Below are positions 1 through 8,933 of a DNA stretch of 64,000 nucleotides, piece after piece (position 1 is the first letter of the stretch; each line of letters opens with the position of its first letter). Source of the DNA: Actinokineospora globicatena. GTDB lineage: Bacteria; Actinomycetota; Actinomycetes; Mycobacteriales; Pseudonocardiaceae. The stretch covers positions 1-64,000 of the forward strand of contig NZ_JAMTCR010000008.1 of assembly GCF_024171945.1 (NCBI RefSeq), written 5' to 3'. The notes beneath the pieces are model-generated. The model was given only the letters and a program-made list of their open reading frames with translations. It made no database searches and had not been told where the DNA came from. The position numbers and the translations under genes were made by a program.

Positions 1-70
1 GCCTCCGCTGCGCTGCGGTAGACGCCTCGGCTGCGCCATCGGATTGACGCGAGAATGCGAAGAGCTCGAT

Positions 71-964
71 GAGGGTTATGCGGGTTATTCAGGCGTGATG
101 TGGCTGCGGTTGGGTTCTGGGTAGCGCAACAGCCCCTGTCGGTAAGATCGTTTTCCTACCACGGAAGACGTCGACCGATAGAGGCTGTTGCGTGTCGCAG
201 AATATCACCGGGTTGTCGGATGCCCAGGTGCGGGAGTTGGGTGCGGTGTTCGCCGCGAGGGTGGCATGGGATCCGCGGCGGCGGTTCACGCCGGCGGGGG
301 CGGTGATACTGGCGTTGGAGTTCTGGCGGACCAATGCCGCCCAGGCGGTGTTGGCGAAGTTCTACCGGGTGCACCAGAGCACGATCTCCCGCACGATCAC
401 GCTGGTCACCAGGGTGCTGGCCGCCGAATTGGAGCGGATCGATCCGCCGGTCACCTCGGTGCCGGACACGGCGTTGATCGTGGACGGCACCCTGGTCCCG
501 ACCGGGAACAGGCGCAATGTCGAGGGCACCCGCTCGGGCCATCGCCGCAGGCACGGCATGAACGTGCACGTGGTGTCGGACCTGGCGGGCAGGATCCTGA
601 CCGCCTCGGACCCGTTGCCCGGCGGTACGTCGGACCTGACCGCGTTCCGGACTTGGTCGTTGGCGTCGCAGTTGGATCAGGACCAGACGTTGGCGGACAA
701 GGCCTATCAAGGGAGCGGGATGCTCACCCCTTACAAGAAACCTGCCCGCAAAGATTTCCACGACCCGGACATGCGGGTGTTCAACACACAACTCGCCGCG
801 GTCCGCTCCGCCGTCGAACGCTGCATCGCCCACCTCAAGAACTGGAAGATCCTCGCCACCGGCTACCGCGGCCGCATTACCGATCTCCCCCGACTCCTCG
901 CGCTACTGGTCCGATTGGAACGACTCCGCCTGACCTGGTGAACCACCTTCAGCGCATAACCCTC
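71..964 (+). mobile_element. IS5-family-like insertion sequence, complete
   Basis: An 894-bp element bounded by perfect 12-bp inverted repeats, GAGGGTTATGCG at 71-82 and CGCATAACCCTC at 953-964. Both outer ends are flanked by GAT (68-70 and 965-967), which fits a 3-bp target duplication. It holds one transposase gene that fills most of the element. The assignment to the IS5 superfamily rests on the transposase. Both ends and the reading frame are intact, so the copy could be active; that is inference. Confidence 0.85.
192..941 (+). CDS. IS5-like DDE transposase
   Basis: Transposase of 249 residues, starting at GTG. The N-terminal 80 residues carry a helix-turn-helix-like segment (residues about 50-70, FYRVHQSTISRTI) typical of the HARBI1/DDE_Tnp_4 type. 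The catalytic core shows the DGT motif (D98), a conserved SDLTAF (D148), ADKAYQG (D169) and VERCIAHLKNWK (E209). D98, D169 and E209 are the likely DDE triad. The length is normal for a one-ORF IS of this group and I see no frameshift. It catalyses cut-and-paste movement of the surrounding element. The flanking genes are ordinary, so the IS appears to have landed in intergenic DNA. Confidence 0.9.
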   Translation: MSQNITGLSDAQVRELGAVFAARVAWDPRRRFTPAGAVILALEFWRTNAAQAVLAKFYRVHQSTISRTITLVTRVLAAELERIDPPVTSVPDTALIVDGTLVPTGNRRNVEGTRSGHRRRHGMNVHVVSDLAGRILTASDPLPGGTSDLTAFRTWSLASQLDQDQTLADKAYQGSGMLTPYKKPARKDFHDPDMRVFNTQLAAVRSAVERCIAHLKNWKILATGYRGRITDLPRLLALLVRLERLRLTW

Positions 965-1293
965 GATGGGGCGAACTCATTTGTGCGGGGCCCCGGGACC
1001 ACCCTGGGAAGGGCTAAAAGCAGGGGGCCACAGAGCGGCCCTCCCCTGCCCCTGACGACGCTACGGGTGGTCCTCCCCCACACAAAACAAGTCCGCCCCA
1101 TCGAGCAGTTGGCACCAGCGCCTTCGTGGAGCGGTGGGCGGCCAACGTCGTCGGCGGGCGTGGAGGGCAACGTTGTCGGCGGGTGCTTTAGGGCCGACGG
1201 TGTGGGGTCTTCGCCAGTCGTGGCGGGTGGGCTGGGACTGGTCGTGGGGACTTGGTGGAGCGGGGGGGCGGGCGGGGGCCCCGGCCCTCGGAA
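965..1293. other. Intergenic stretch without a convincing gene
   Basis: No reading frame here looks coding. The one visible structure is an imperfect 20-bp direct repeat (1141-1160 and 1166-1185, 25-bp period, core CGGCGGG) followed by a G-rich run towards the end of the next gene. It may be the 3' flank of the MEDS gene. I see no clear terminator hairpin. Confidence 0.5.
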
Positions 1294-2217
1294 CTAGCGG
1301 CGGACGTGGAGGCGGGTGGCGGTGCCTTGGGGGGTGTGGGAGCGGATGGTGACGAGGTCGCAGAGTTGGTTGGCGAGCCAGATGCCTCGGCCGCCTTGGA
1401 TGGCGGGGAGGGGGGCTAGGCGGCCGACGAGGGGGTTGGGGATGTGGCCGCTGTCGGTGATCTCGCAGATGAGGGTGTCGGTGTCGGTCCACAGGCGGAG
1501 GGTGCCGCGTTCGCCGCCGTGGCAGATGCTGTTGGTGACGATCTCGTTGGTGGCCAGGGTCAGGTCCAGGGCGCGGTCGCGGGGGAGGCCGAACTGCTTG
1601 GCGCGGACGGTGACGAGGTCGCGGAGTTCGGGGAGGTCGTCGATGCAGAAGTGGACGACGTCGGTGACGTCGGTGGGGGTGGGGAGGTCGGTGTCGAAGC
1701 GGTCGTGGGCGTAGTCGTGGTCGAAGTGCGTGCTGACCGCGCGGACGCCGTCGGTGACGACGGGGTGGGTGTGCGCGACGGCGGTCAGCAGGTCCTCCGG
1801 CAGCGCGGACCCGTCGAACAGGCAGCGCAGGCGCAGCGTGGTCGTCTCCTCGAAGGCGAGGTTGACCAGGGCCTCGTGCAGCACGACCTCGGCGCGTTCG
1901 GCCTCGGTCCGGCCGGGCCAGGTGGACTCGACGACGCCGCGGACCGGGCGGTCGCCTGCCTCGGTCACCCGCGCGCGGATCGCCGGGATCAGCCGGGCCG
2001 GGTTGCGGCCCACCTCGCACGCGTCGACGACGACCACGTCGGGATCGGCGAGGTCGACCAGGGACTCGCGCAGCAGCTTGGCGCCTGCGGGCGGCAGGAT
2101 CGCGAACACCGCCTCGCCCGCCAGCAGGCCCTCGCGGGCGAAGCTCGCGGCGGCGTCGACGTAGGTCGGTTCGTCGCGGTAGACCAGTGCCTCGTGGGCG
2201 AAACCCGGTGCGCTCAT
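1294..2217 (-). CDS. MEDS domain-HATPase anti-sigma/sensor-like regulator
   Basis: A 307-residue soluble protein. Residues about 1-165 look like a MEDS (DcmR-type sensory) domain, starting with the usual FAHEALVYRDEPTYV. Residues about 190-307 are a GHKL ATPase of the RsbW/HATPase_c_2 type, with the N-box at 224-230 (NEIVTNS), the D-x-G motif at 255-257 (DSG) and a glycine-rich lid GGRGIW at 275-280. No membrane segment, phospho-accepting histidine or dimerisation domain is seen. It is therefore more likely an anti-sigma-factor kinase or signalling adaptor than a full histidine kinase. No sigma factor or anti-anti-sigma gene lies next to it, so the partner is unknown. Confidence 0.8.
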   Translation of the reverse strand: MSAPGFAHEALVYRDEPTYVDAAASFAREGLLAGEAVFAILPPAGAKLLRESLVDLADPDVVVVDACEVGRNPARLIPAIRARVTEAGDRPVRGVVESTWPGRTEAERAEVVLHEALVNLAFEETTTLRLRCLFDGSALPEDLLTAVAHTHPVVTDGVRAVSTHFDHDYAHDRFDTDLPTPTDVTDVVHFCIDDLPELRDLVTVRAKQFGLPRDRALDLTLATNEIVTNSICHGGERGTLRLWTDTDTLICEITDSGHIPNPLVGRLAPLPAIQGGRGIWLANQLCDLVTIRSHTPQGTATRLHVRR

Positions 2218-2333
2218 GTGCGGTCACGTCCTCGAACCGGGGGGACAGCGGGACCGGGTGCCCACCGCCCAGGGGGAGTCGGAGTCGGCTCGGATCTTAC
2301 CCGGGTGGGCCGCCCGCGGCGACCACGCGCCGA

Positions 2334-2969
2334 TCAGTCCTCAGTGGACGCCACGCCGTCGACGGTCAGCGCGGCGCGCTCGCTGTAGAAGCAGGCGAGG
2401 CCGGTGATCTTCTGGCTCTCCGGCAGCGGCGAGCGGTAGCACCACACCAGGTCCTCGTGCAGGACCCCGTCCACCACCACGTGCCAGTACGTCGCCGTCC
2501 CCTTGTAGGGGCACATGGTCGTCGTCCGCGACGGTCGCAGCAGGTCCACCCGCACGTCGACCAGCGGTAGGTAGAACCGCGCGGGCAGCCCCGTCTCGAA
2601 CAGCACCCGGGGTTGCCGCGACGACGCCACCACGGTCCCGCCCACCTCGACGACCACGTGCCGGGACGACGCCAGGATGTCGACGCGCGTGTACGGGTCC
2701 CGCGCGTGCACGTAGACCGGTTCGTCCTCTTCGAGCCACTCGTCCATCGCGTTCCAGGCGACCCGCACCAGCCCGGCCAGCTCCGGTTCGTCGGCCACCC
2801 GCAGCGCGCCCGGCGGCACCAGCTCGGTCCGCACGTCCGCGGCGGGGAAGTAGTACGTCGGGTACACCCGCTCCCACACCAGCCGCGGCCGGGGCGAGTC
2901 GACGACCACCGCGCCGTCGCGATAGGCCCGGACCCGCTTCGGTGACCGCTCGACGCGCAGGGTGCTCAC
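2334..2969 (-). CDS. DUF427 protein, two-domain
   Basis: A 211-residue protein from a GTG at 2969. A longer in-frame start at 3023 would run into the upstream region of the divergent gene, and the protein similarity begins at the GTG (VSTLRVERSPKRVRAYRDG). It contains two DUF427-like halves: residues about 1-90, with the VWERVYPTYYFPAADV segment, and about 100-211, with FETGLPARFYLPLVDVR and the signature CPYKGTATYWHV. DUF427 folds as a small beta-barrel of unknown biochemical role and is common in actinobacteria. It is divergent from the voltage-sensor-like gene at 3026. I do not assign a function. Confidence 0.8.
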   Translation of the reverse strand: MSTLRVERSPKRVRAYRDGAVVVDSPRPRLVWERVYPTYYFPAADVRTELVPPGALRVADEPELAGLVRVAWNAMDEWLEEDEPVYVHARDPYTRVDILASSRHVVVEVGGTVVASSRQPRVLFETGLPARFYLPLVDVRVDLLRPSRTTTMCPYKGTATYWHVVVDGVLHEDLVWCYRSPLPESQKITGLACFYSERAALTVDGVASTED

Positions 2970-3025
2970 GGTGGCGAAGGTACCCGCGAGTGGCCGCGCG
3001 CGGGGTGGCGTGGGAGGTTTCAACC

Positions 3026-3799
3026 ATGGTCATCAGTCCCGTCGCCGAGCCGCGCAAGCACCGCGTCTCGGTGGACGACTGGGTGATGCTCCTGTTGGCG
3101 GTGGTCGCTGTGGGCCTGTTGGTCTACCGCGCGTTCTGGCACCCGCCCAACGCGGACGTGATCGTCTGGATCGACCGCGGCCTGTGCGCGGTGTTCGCCG
3201 TCGAGTTCGTCTGGCGGTGGGCCGCTGCGGGCTTCACCCGGCGGTTCGTGCTGGTCAACTGGTACGACCTGGTCGGCATGGTGCCGGTGGCGCACGTCGC
3301 GTTCCGCGCGTTCCGGCTGCTGCGCGTGGTCCGCATCGGCGTGCAGCTGACCCGCCTGCGCCGCCCGGTCGACCGGTCCGTCGGCGAGGAGTTGGCGCAC
3401 CGGGCGATGGCCCGCTTCGGCGGGGTGCTGATCGACGTGGTCAAGAAGCCGCTGACCGTCGCCGTGCTGGAGGAGGTCGTCTCCGTCCTGCGCACCGGTC
3501 ACTACGCGCGCAACCTGGCCAGCGCCCTGGAGGAGAACCGCGGCGAGATCCGGGCGATGGTCCTGGAGAAGATCCGCCAGGACCCGCAGGCCGGGTTGCT
3601 GCGCAAGGTGCCGTTCCACGACGAGATCGTCGGCTCGGTCACCGACGCGACGTTGCGCGTGCTGCTGGAGATGCTCGCCGACCCGCGCACCGACGAGCTC
3701 ATCTCGGACCTGCTGCGGGAGAACATCGAGCAGATCCGCGCCGCCGTGCGCGCCGACGCCCACCGGAACCTTCCCGAGCCGGAGCCGCCGGACCGGTGA
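3026..3799 (+). CDS. Voltage-sensor-like (ion_trans) membrane protein without pore domain
   Basis: A 257-residue protein. ATG at 3026 has GGGAGG about 9 bases upstream; an in-frame start at 2942 would overlap the divergent gene. Four membrane segments sit in residues about 18-112: S1 (20-36), S2 (51-70, with E60 and R64), S3 with NWYDLVGMVPV (D81), and an S4-like helix with arginines at 94, 97, 100 and 103 in an R-x-x-R-x-x-R-x-x-R pattern. This matches the voltage-sensor half of potassium channels. No S5-pore-S6 and no TVGYG-like filter follow. Residues 115-257 are instead a charged, largely helical cytoplasmic tail. It may be a proton-channel-like sensor or the sensor for a partner; function unproven. 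Confidence 0.75.
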   Translation: MVISPVAEPRKHRVSVDDWVMLLLAVVAVGLLVYRAFWHPPNADVIVWIDRGLCAVFAVEFVWRWAAAGFTRRFVLVNWYDLVGMVPVAHVAFRAFRLLRVVRIGVQLTRLRRPVDRSVGEELAHRAMARFGGVLIDVVKKPLTVAVLEEVVSVLRTGHYARNLASALEENRGEIRAMVLEKIRQDPQAGLLRKVPFHDEIVGSVTDATLRVLLEMLADPRTDELISDLLRENIEQIRAAVRADAHRNLPEPEPPDR

Positions 3800-3818
3800 T
3801 CGCTGCGATGATGGCCGG

Positions 3819-4925
3819 GTGACCGACGAGCGCTTCCAGCTGGATCCGGCCGTTCACTACCTCAACCCCGGCGGGGTGGGGATCGTGCCCCGCGCCGTCG
3901 CCGAGGCCCGCGCGCGGTACGCCCTGCGCGCCGAGACCAACCCCATGCGCTTCCACCGGGTCGAGACGCTGCCGCTCGTGGAACGCGCCAGGGCCGCGGG
4001 CGCGGAGTTCCTCGGCTCCGACGGGGTCGTCCTGGTCCGCAACACCACCGAGGCCGTCGCGACCGTGCTCGCCTCGGTCCCGTTCGCCGACGGCGACGAG
4101 ATCCTGGTGTCCGACCACGGCTACCCGACGGTGCTGCTCGCCGCCCAGGACCGCGCCGAGGTGCGGCAGGTGTCGTTCCCGGTCACCGCCACTCCCGACG
4201 AGGTCGTCGCCGCGTTCGCGGAGGGCCTGCGACCCAGCACCAAGCTGGTGGTCGTCGACGCCATCACCTCGATCAGCGCCTTGGTCCTCCCGGTCGAGCG
4301 GGTCGTCGCGCTGGCCCACGAGCGCGGTGTGCCGGTGCTGGTGGACGCCGCGCACGTACCGGGGCACCTGCGGCAGCGGCCAGAGGACACCGGCGCCGAC
4401 TTCTGGACGGGCAACTTCCACAAGTGGGCCTACGCGGCGCGGACCGCCGCCGCCCTCTACATCGCCGAGCCGTGGCGCGACCGGATCCGGCCCCTAGTGC
4501 CGTCCTTCGACCACCCGCTTGGCTTCCCGCACTGGTTCGATCACGCGGGCACGTTGGACTACTCGGCGTGGATGGCCTTACCGGAGGCGTTGGACTTCTG
4601 GCGCGAGGTAGGTGGGTGGGACGCCGTTGACGCGAGCGCCCGACTGCTCGACAAGGGCGTCCAGATCGTCGCGGACGCTCTAGGCGCTGACGGACAGGTC
4701 AGCCCGCACCACGCGCCCCTGATGCGGCTGGTGCCACTGCCCGAAGGCTGGGTCTCGAGCCCAGAGGACGCCATCGACTACTACGGCGAACTGAGCACGC
4801 GCCACAACATCGAGGTACCCGTGCACTCTTACGGCGGGCAGGGCTTCTTCCGCCTCGGCGCCACGATCGCGAACACCCAGGCAGGGTTCGAGGCCCTCGC
4901 CGACGCCGTCGCCGAGGGCCGCTAG
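3819..4925 (+). CDS. Class V aminotransferase-fold PLP enzyme
   Basis: A 368-residue fold-type I PLP enzyme resembling isopenicillin-N-epimerase and cysteine desulfurase relatives. It shows an N-terminal substrate loop (HYLNPGGVGIVP), the TEAV phosphate-contact region (NTTEAV near residue 70), the conserved aspartate in VLVDAAHVPGHL that holds the pyridine nitrogen, and the Schiff-base lysine in WTGNFHKWAYA. It lacks the active-site cysteine loop of true desulfurases, so an epimerase, lyase or transaminase activity is more likely. The GTG start lies 19 bases after the previous stop with no strong ribosome site. It ends 4 bases from the convergent gene at 4930. The substrate cannot be told from sequence. 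Confidence 0.8.
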   Translation: MTDERFQLDPAVHYLNPGGVGIVPRAVAEARARYALRAETNPMRFHRVETLPLVERARAAGAEFLGSDGVVLVRNTTEAVATVLASVPFADGDEILVSDHGYPTVLLAAQDRAEVRQVSFPVTATPDEVVAAFAEGLRPSTKLVVVDAITSISALVLPVERVVALAHERGVPVLVDAAHVPGHLRQRPEDTGADFWTGNFHKWAYAARTAAALYIAEPWRDRIRPLVPSFDHPLGFPHWFDHAGTLDYSAWMALPEALDFWREVGGWDAVDASARLLDKGVQIVADALGADGQVSPHHAPLMRLVPLPEGWVSSPEDAIDYYGELSTRHNIEVPVHSYGGQGFFRLGATIANTQAGFEALADAVAEGR

Positions 4926-4929
4926 CCCG

Positions 4930-5169
4930 TTACTGCACGCCCTTGCCCGGGTGCGGGATGGAGAACCCGGGACCTGCCCGCTCCACACCGTCCACACCGG
5001 ACACAGCGCGCAACGCGGCGAACGCGCTCGGCTCGGCCGCGCCGGTGATGGTGGCGATCTCCGGCAGGACGCGGTCCACCCGCAGCCCGGCCGACTCTAA
5101 CGCCGCCACCACCGCCGTCAGCCCGCCGAGCGCGCCGTCGTCGACGGTCACCAGGACCGGAACGCTCAC
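4930..5169 (-). CDS. Small propeptide/inhibitor-I9-like protein coupled to the S8 peptidase
   Basis: A 79-residue protein that I identify from its position and composition. Its GTG start (5169-5167) overlaps the stop of the S8 peptidase gene by 4 nt (GTGA), which implies translational coupling. The sequence (VLVTVDD, then GLRVDRVLPEIATITGAA, then LRAVSGVDGVERAG) has the beta-alpha-beta-beta-alpha-beta spacing of the ferredoxin-like subtilisin propeptide (inhibitor I9) fold. That includes the typical 'VxGVxxVE' end, which in real propeptides inserts near the active site. It has no signal peptide. I infer a stand-alone inhibitor or folding chaperone for the adjacent peptidase. Fold assignment by eye only. 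Confidence 0.65.
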   Translation of the reverse strand: MSVPVLVTVDDGALGGLTAVVAALESAGLRVDRVLPEIATITGAAEPSAFAALRAVSGVDGVERAGPGFSIPHPGKGVQ

Positions 5170-6368
5170 GGAGCCTGCACCACACCAGCACCCACGTCGA
5201 CCGAGGGTAGCGGCAACCGGCGCGCCGCCTGGTGCAGCCGCGCCCACAGCTCCCACCCGCGCGCGCCGGTGGCCTGCGAGATCAGCGCCGCCACGCCCGC
5301 GACGTGCGGGGTGGCCATGCTGGTGCCGCTGATCCGGTTGTGGTTCTTGGGCCGGGGCCACGACGAGTACACGTCCACCCCGGGCGCCACCACGTCCACC
5401 GCGCCGATCAGGTCGACCGTCCCGCAGGAGAACCAGCCCAGCGCGGTGGCGACGTCGATCGCGCCGACGGCCAGCACCGACGGGCAGTTCGCCGGGTGCC
5501 CGACCGGGTTGATCCGCCCCTCCTGCCGCCGCGACTCGTTGCCCGCCGCCGCCACGATCAGCGTGCCCTGCGCCAGCGCCCGGCTGGCCACCCGCTCGTA
5601 GGTCTGCGAGTACGGGGTGCCCGGCCGCACGGCCGCGCCCAGCGACATGGACACGACCTGGCAGGTGTTCGACACCGCCCACGCGATGCCCGCCAGGATG
5701 CCGCCGTCGGAGCCGGACCCGGCGTTGCTGAGCACCTTGCCCGCGAAGATCTCCGCCTCGTGCGCCACCCCGTAGCCCGCGCCGCCGCCCGGCGCCCGCG
5801 GCCCGGCCGCGGTGCCGATGCAGTGCGTGCCGTGCCCGTGCCCGTCGGCGACGGTCTCGCCGGTGATGAACGACGCCGTGGTGACCGCGCGGCCCGCGAA
5901 CTCCGGGTGCTCGAAGTCGAACCCGGTGTCGAGCACCGCGATCCGCACCCCGGCCCCGGTCGCCGCGGACTTGTTCGCGCCGACCGCCTGCAGGCCCCAG
6001 GTGAACACCGACTCGTCCACCTGCGGCGCGGGCGCGGCCTCCTCGGCGGTCGCGCTGATCGCGAACACCCGGCGCTCGGCCTCCAGCGCCGCGATCGGCC
6101 CCGGCGCGTCCACCGCGTCGCTCAGCGCCGAGAGCTGGTCGGGGTCGGCGTCGATGACCGCCACCCCGAGCCGGTCGAACACCAGCCCGTCCGGTCCGGG
6201 GAACTCGGCCCCGGCCGCCTCCGCGGTGCTCGCCGTGCGCACCCCCGCGATCTGGTTGAGCGCGCGCGTGCCCGCCTCGATCGCGCCGTCCTCCAGCAGC
6301 ACCAGGTACCGGCCGGTGGTGCCGTCATCGCCCGCTGCCGCGCCGGTGTTCTCCTCGGGATTGGTCAT
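5166..6368 (-). CDS. S8 (subtilisin-like) serine peptidase, apparently cytoplasmic
   Basis: A 400-residue protein from ATG 6368, chosen because an AGAGGGGCGG stretch lies just upstream; an in-frame ATG 18 nt earlier is possible. Residues 20-105 look like an I9-type propeptide domain (RYLVLLEDG to ERRVFAI). The catalytic domain at 140-385 has all key residues: D147 (VLDTGFD), H182 (GHGTHC), N277 (AAGNES) and S350 ([11 protein letters not shown]). No signal peptide, lipobox or membrane helix is seen, so it should act inside the cell or leave by an unknown route. It is followed by the coupled 79-residue I9-like gene. It is divergent from mshC with 161 bp between the starts. Confidence 0.88.
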   Translation of the reverse strand: MTNPEENTGAAAGDDGTTGRYLVLLEDGAIEAGTRALNQIAGVRTASTAEAAGAEFPGPDGLVFDRLGVAVIDADPDQLSALSDAVDAPGPIAALEAERRVFAISATAEEAAPAPQVDESVFTWGLQAVGANKSAATGAGVRIAVLDTGFDFEHPEFAGRAVTTASFITGETVADGHGHGTHCIGTAAGPRAPGGGAGYGVAHEAEIFAGKVLSNAGSGSDGGILAGIAWAVSNTCQVVSMSLGAAVRPGTPYSQTYERVASRALAQGTLIVAAAGNESRRQEGRINPVGHPANCPSVLAVGAIDVATALGWFSCGTVDLIGAVDVVAPGVDVYSSWPRPKNHNRISGTSMATPHVAGVAALISQATGARGWELWARLHQAARRLPLPSVDVGAGVVQAP

Positions 6369-6516
6369 GTCCGCCCCTCTCTGCACGCAGGACCCCTGTA
6401 CAGGGTGATCGCCAACCTCGGTCGGGTGTAACGGGGGTCACACGTTTGGCCCACGGTGACGAAGCGCGCGCACCGTCCACCCCGTGGCACACCCCCGCGA
6501 ATGAGGCCGGGACGTT

Positions 6517-6522
6517 TACTGT
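6517..6522 (+). promoter_or_regulatory. -10 element of mshC, leaderless start
   Basis: TACTGT lies 7 bases before the mshC ATG, the distance expected if transcription starts at the start codon itself. The same TANNNT plus 6-8 base pattern recurs at many genes in this window. Confidence 0.6.
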
Positions 6523-6529
6523 CGGAGTC

Positions 6530-7756
6530 ATGCAGACCTGGCAATCCCACCCGGTGCCGCGGGTAGCAGGCACGCCCCGGCCGCTGCGGCTGTTCGACAC
6601 CGCCGCGGGGGAGGTCCGACCGACGTCCCCCGGCCCGACCGCGACGATGTACGTCTGCGGGATCACCCCCTACGACGCCACGCACCTCGGGCACGCGGCG
6701 ACGTACCTCGCCTTCGACCTGGTGCACCGGCAGTGGCTCGACAACGGCCACGAGGTGCACTACGTGCAGAACGTGACCGACATCGACGACCCGCTGCTGG
6801 AGCGCGCCGAGCGCGACCAGGACGACTGGGTCGTGCTCGGGATGCGCGAGACGGCGCTGTTCCGCGAGGACATGGTCGCGCTGCGGGTGCTGCCGCCGCG
6901 CGAGTACGTCGGCGCCGTCGAGTCCATCCCGGAGATCGTCACCGCCGTGGCCAAGCTGATCGCCGACGGATCGGCCTACCGGGTGGACGACCCCGAGTAC
7001 CCGGACGTCTACTTCGACCACACCGCCACCGGCCGCTTCGGCACCGAGTCCAACTACGACGAACCGACGATGAACCGGTTCTTCGCCGAGCGCGGCGGCG
7101 ACCCCGACCGCGCGGGCAAGCGGCACCCGCTCGACGCGCTGCTCTGGCGCGCCGCGCGCCCCGGTGAGCCCAGGTGGGACAGCGAGCTCGGCCCGGGCCG
7201 CCCCGGCTGGCACGTCGAGTGCAGCGTGATCGCGCTCAACCGGCTCGGGATCACCTTCGACCTGCAGGGCGGCGGGTCGGACCTGATCTTCCCGCACCAC
7301 GAGTACAGCGCCGCGCACGCCGAGGCGCTCACCGGGCAGCACCCGTTCGCCCGGCACTACACGCACTCCGGGATGATCGCGCTCGACGGCGAGAAGATGT
7401 CCAAGTCGCGCGGCAACCTGGTGTTCGTGTCCCGGCTGCGCGCCGACAAGGTCGACCCGATGGCGGTCCGGCTCGGCTTGCTCTCCGGGCACTACCGGCA
7501 GGACCGGTCCTGGGCGGACTCCGTGCTCGCCGAGGGCAAGGACCGGCTCGCCCGCTGGCGCGCGGCCACCGGCGCCGAGACCGGTGCCCCCGCCGAGGAC
7601 CTCATCGCCCGGTTGCGCGACCACCTGGCCAACGACCTGGACACCCCCAACGCGTTGGCCGCCGTCGACGCCTGGGCCGCCCAGGGCGGTAGCGACCCGG
7701 CAGCGCCCGCCGCTGTTCGGGACGCTGTGGACGCACTGCTGGGGATCGAGCTCTAG
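6530..7756 (+). CDS. mshC: MshC, cysteine:GlcN-Ins ligase of mycothiol synthesis
   Basis: A 408-residue class-I synthetase-like enzyme, close to the 414 residues of the mycobacterial protein. It joins cysteine to GlcN-inositol using ATP, the third step of mycothiol synthesis. Seen: the zinc-ligand cysteine in [16 protein letters not shown] (C43, with the HIGH-like THLGHA), a second conserved Cys in [10 protein letters not shown], the [11 protein letters not shown] zinc/adenylate region and the [10 protein letters not shown] loop. It differs from cysteinyl-tRNA synthetase by the short C-terminus without an anticodon-binding domain. ATG 6530 is preferred to the upstream in-frame GTG because homologues begin MQxW and a -10 box sits 7 bases before it. 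The presence of mshC supports an actinobacterial host. Confidence 0.95.
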   Translation: MQTWQSHPVPRVAGTPRPLRLFDTAAGEVRPTSPGPTATMYVCGITPYDATHLGHAATYLAFDLVHRQWLDNGHEVHYVQNVTDIDDPLLERAERDQDDWVVLGMRETALFREDMVALRVLPPREYVGAVESIPEIVTAVAKLIADGSAYRVDDPEYPDVYFDHTATGRFGTESNYDEPTMNRFFAERGGDPDRAGKRHPLDALLWRAARPGEPRWDSELGPGRPGWHVECSVIALNRLGITFDLQGGGSDLIFPHHEYSAAHAEALTGQHPFARHYTHSGMIALDGEKMSKSRGNLVFVSRLRADKVDPMAVRLGLLSGHYRQDRSWADSVLAEGKDRLARWRAATGAETGAPAEDLIARLRDHLANDLDTPNALAAVDAWAAQGGSDPAAPAAVRDAVDALLGIEL

Positions 7757-7783
7757 CGTCGAGATCGCCCTCTAGCGACAGTC

Positions 7784-7814
7784 CTCCCCTAACGCACCCG
7801 CTGCGTTAGGGGAG
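7784..7814. terminator. Bidirectional terminator between mshC and the MFS gene
   Basis: A perfect 12-bp stem (CTCCCCTAACGC at 7784-7795 with GCGTTAGGGGAG at 7803-7814) and a 7-base loop lie between two convergent genes. The right arm overlaps the stop codon of the MFS gene (7806). Confidence 0.75.
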
Positions 7815-8933
7815 TGGCTTGTCCTTCTGCCGACCTAGCACCAGGACCGCCGAAGTGGACACGAACGCCGCGGGGATCACGAACCCCAGCCAGGGCTCGA
7901 CCTGGTAGAGCGGTGTGAACGCCAACGGGGACGCGGCCGCGCCGGTGAACCGCAGCGACTGCACCACCGACACCGCGCCCGCCCGGTTAGGACCGTCCCC
8001 GCCCAACACGAGCGAGTTGACGCCGGTCAGCACCAACTGCGCCGAGATCCCGGTCAGCGCCCACAGCACCGCCACCGCGGGCAGCCAGGTCAGCGTCCCC
8101 ACCAGCGCCACCGGCACCGCTCCCGCGACCGACCCGATCAACACCGCGCGCCGCCCGCCGATCCGGTCGATCGCCCGCCCCACCGGCCGCGCCGAGAGCA
8201 GGCCGACAACACCGAACCCGGTCAGCACCAACCCGCGCTCGGCAGCGCTAAGTCCGAACGTCTCCTCTGCCCGCAAAGCGAGCAACACGGACATCCCGCC
8301 CAGACAGGCCCAACCGACCATCGCCAGCCACCCCGCGCGCAACACGCTAGGTCGCCACGCGGACCTCAACGTCAAGTGTGTGCGCTGCTTCTCCCGCATC
8401 TGCTCCGGTAGGCCTGCCAGCGCCAACCCGGCCGACACGATCGCGACGCCGATGAACGCGTAGCGCCAGTTCGCCTCCGCGGCCACGCCACCGAGTAGCG
8501 GCGCGCTCGTCTGCCCCGCCGCTTGCAGGGACGCGTAGAGGCCAAGAGCCCTACCCAGGCGCTCCGGCGGTGTCACGGTCGCGATGGCCGCCAGCAGCAG
8601 GGGAGTGGTGAACGCGTTCGCCCCACCCTGCACCGCGCGCGCGGCCAGGAACAGCGGGTACGTCGTGGCCAGCGCGCACGCCGCGGACGACACCACGTAC
8701 ACCAGGTACGCGACCCGCACGCTGCGCTCCGCGCCCCACCGGGCACCCAACGTGCCGGAGAACAGCATCAACGCCGCGAACGGCACCAGGTACGCGGTCA
8801 GCGAGTACGACGCCACCTGCGTCGACACCCCGAAGTCCGCCCCCAGCTCCGGCAGCATCGAGGTCGTGATGCCACCGGCGAACGGGCCGAGGAACCCGCC
8901 CGCGTACAGCGCGACGGTGACGCCGCGGTTCAC
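7806..8933 (-). CDS. MFS transporter
   Basis: A 375-residue major facilitator with about 12 hydrophobic segments. It has the motif-A-like loop LGARWGAERSVR after the second helix and a second-half equivalent VGRAIDRIGGRRAV. The sugar- and drug-efflux families share this shape, and the compact size and lack of substrate motifs prevent a precise call. The GTG start overlaps the stop of the PAC2 gene by 4 nt (GTGA), so the two are translated together. An export role is the default inference. The C-terminus ends in the shared terminator with mshC. Confidence 0.82.
   Translation of the reverse strand: MNRGVTVALYAGGFLGPFAGGITTSMLPELGADFGVSTQVASYSLTAYLVPFAALMLFSGTLGARWGAERSVRVAYLVYVVSSAACALATTYPLFLAARAVQGGANAFTTPLLLAAIATVTPPERLGRALGLYASLQAAGQTSAPLLGGVAAEANWRYAFIGVAIVSAGLALAGLPEQMREKQRTHLTLRSAWRPSVLRAGWLAMVGWACLGGMSVLLALRAEETFGLSAAERGLVLTGFGVVGLLSARPVGRAIDRIGGRRAVLIGSVAGAVPVALVGTLTWLPAVAVLWALTGISAQLVLTGVNSLVLGGDGPNRAGAVSVVQSLRFTGAAASPLAFTPLYQVEPWLGFVIPAAFVSTSAVLVLGRQKDKPLP

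Noticed and set aside
1061-2227. A long frame rich in Arg and Pro overlapping the MEDS gene
   Set aside because: Low-complexity composition typical of the antisense or shifted frame of high-GC DNA. The MEDS/HATPase frame has clear motifs.
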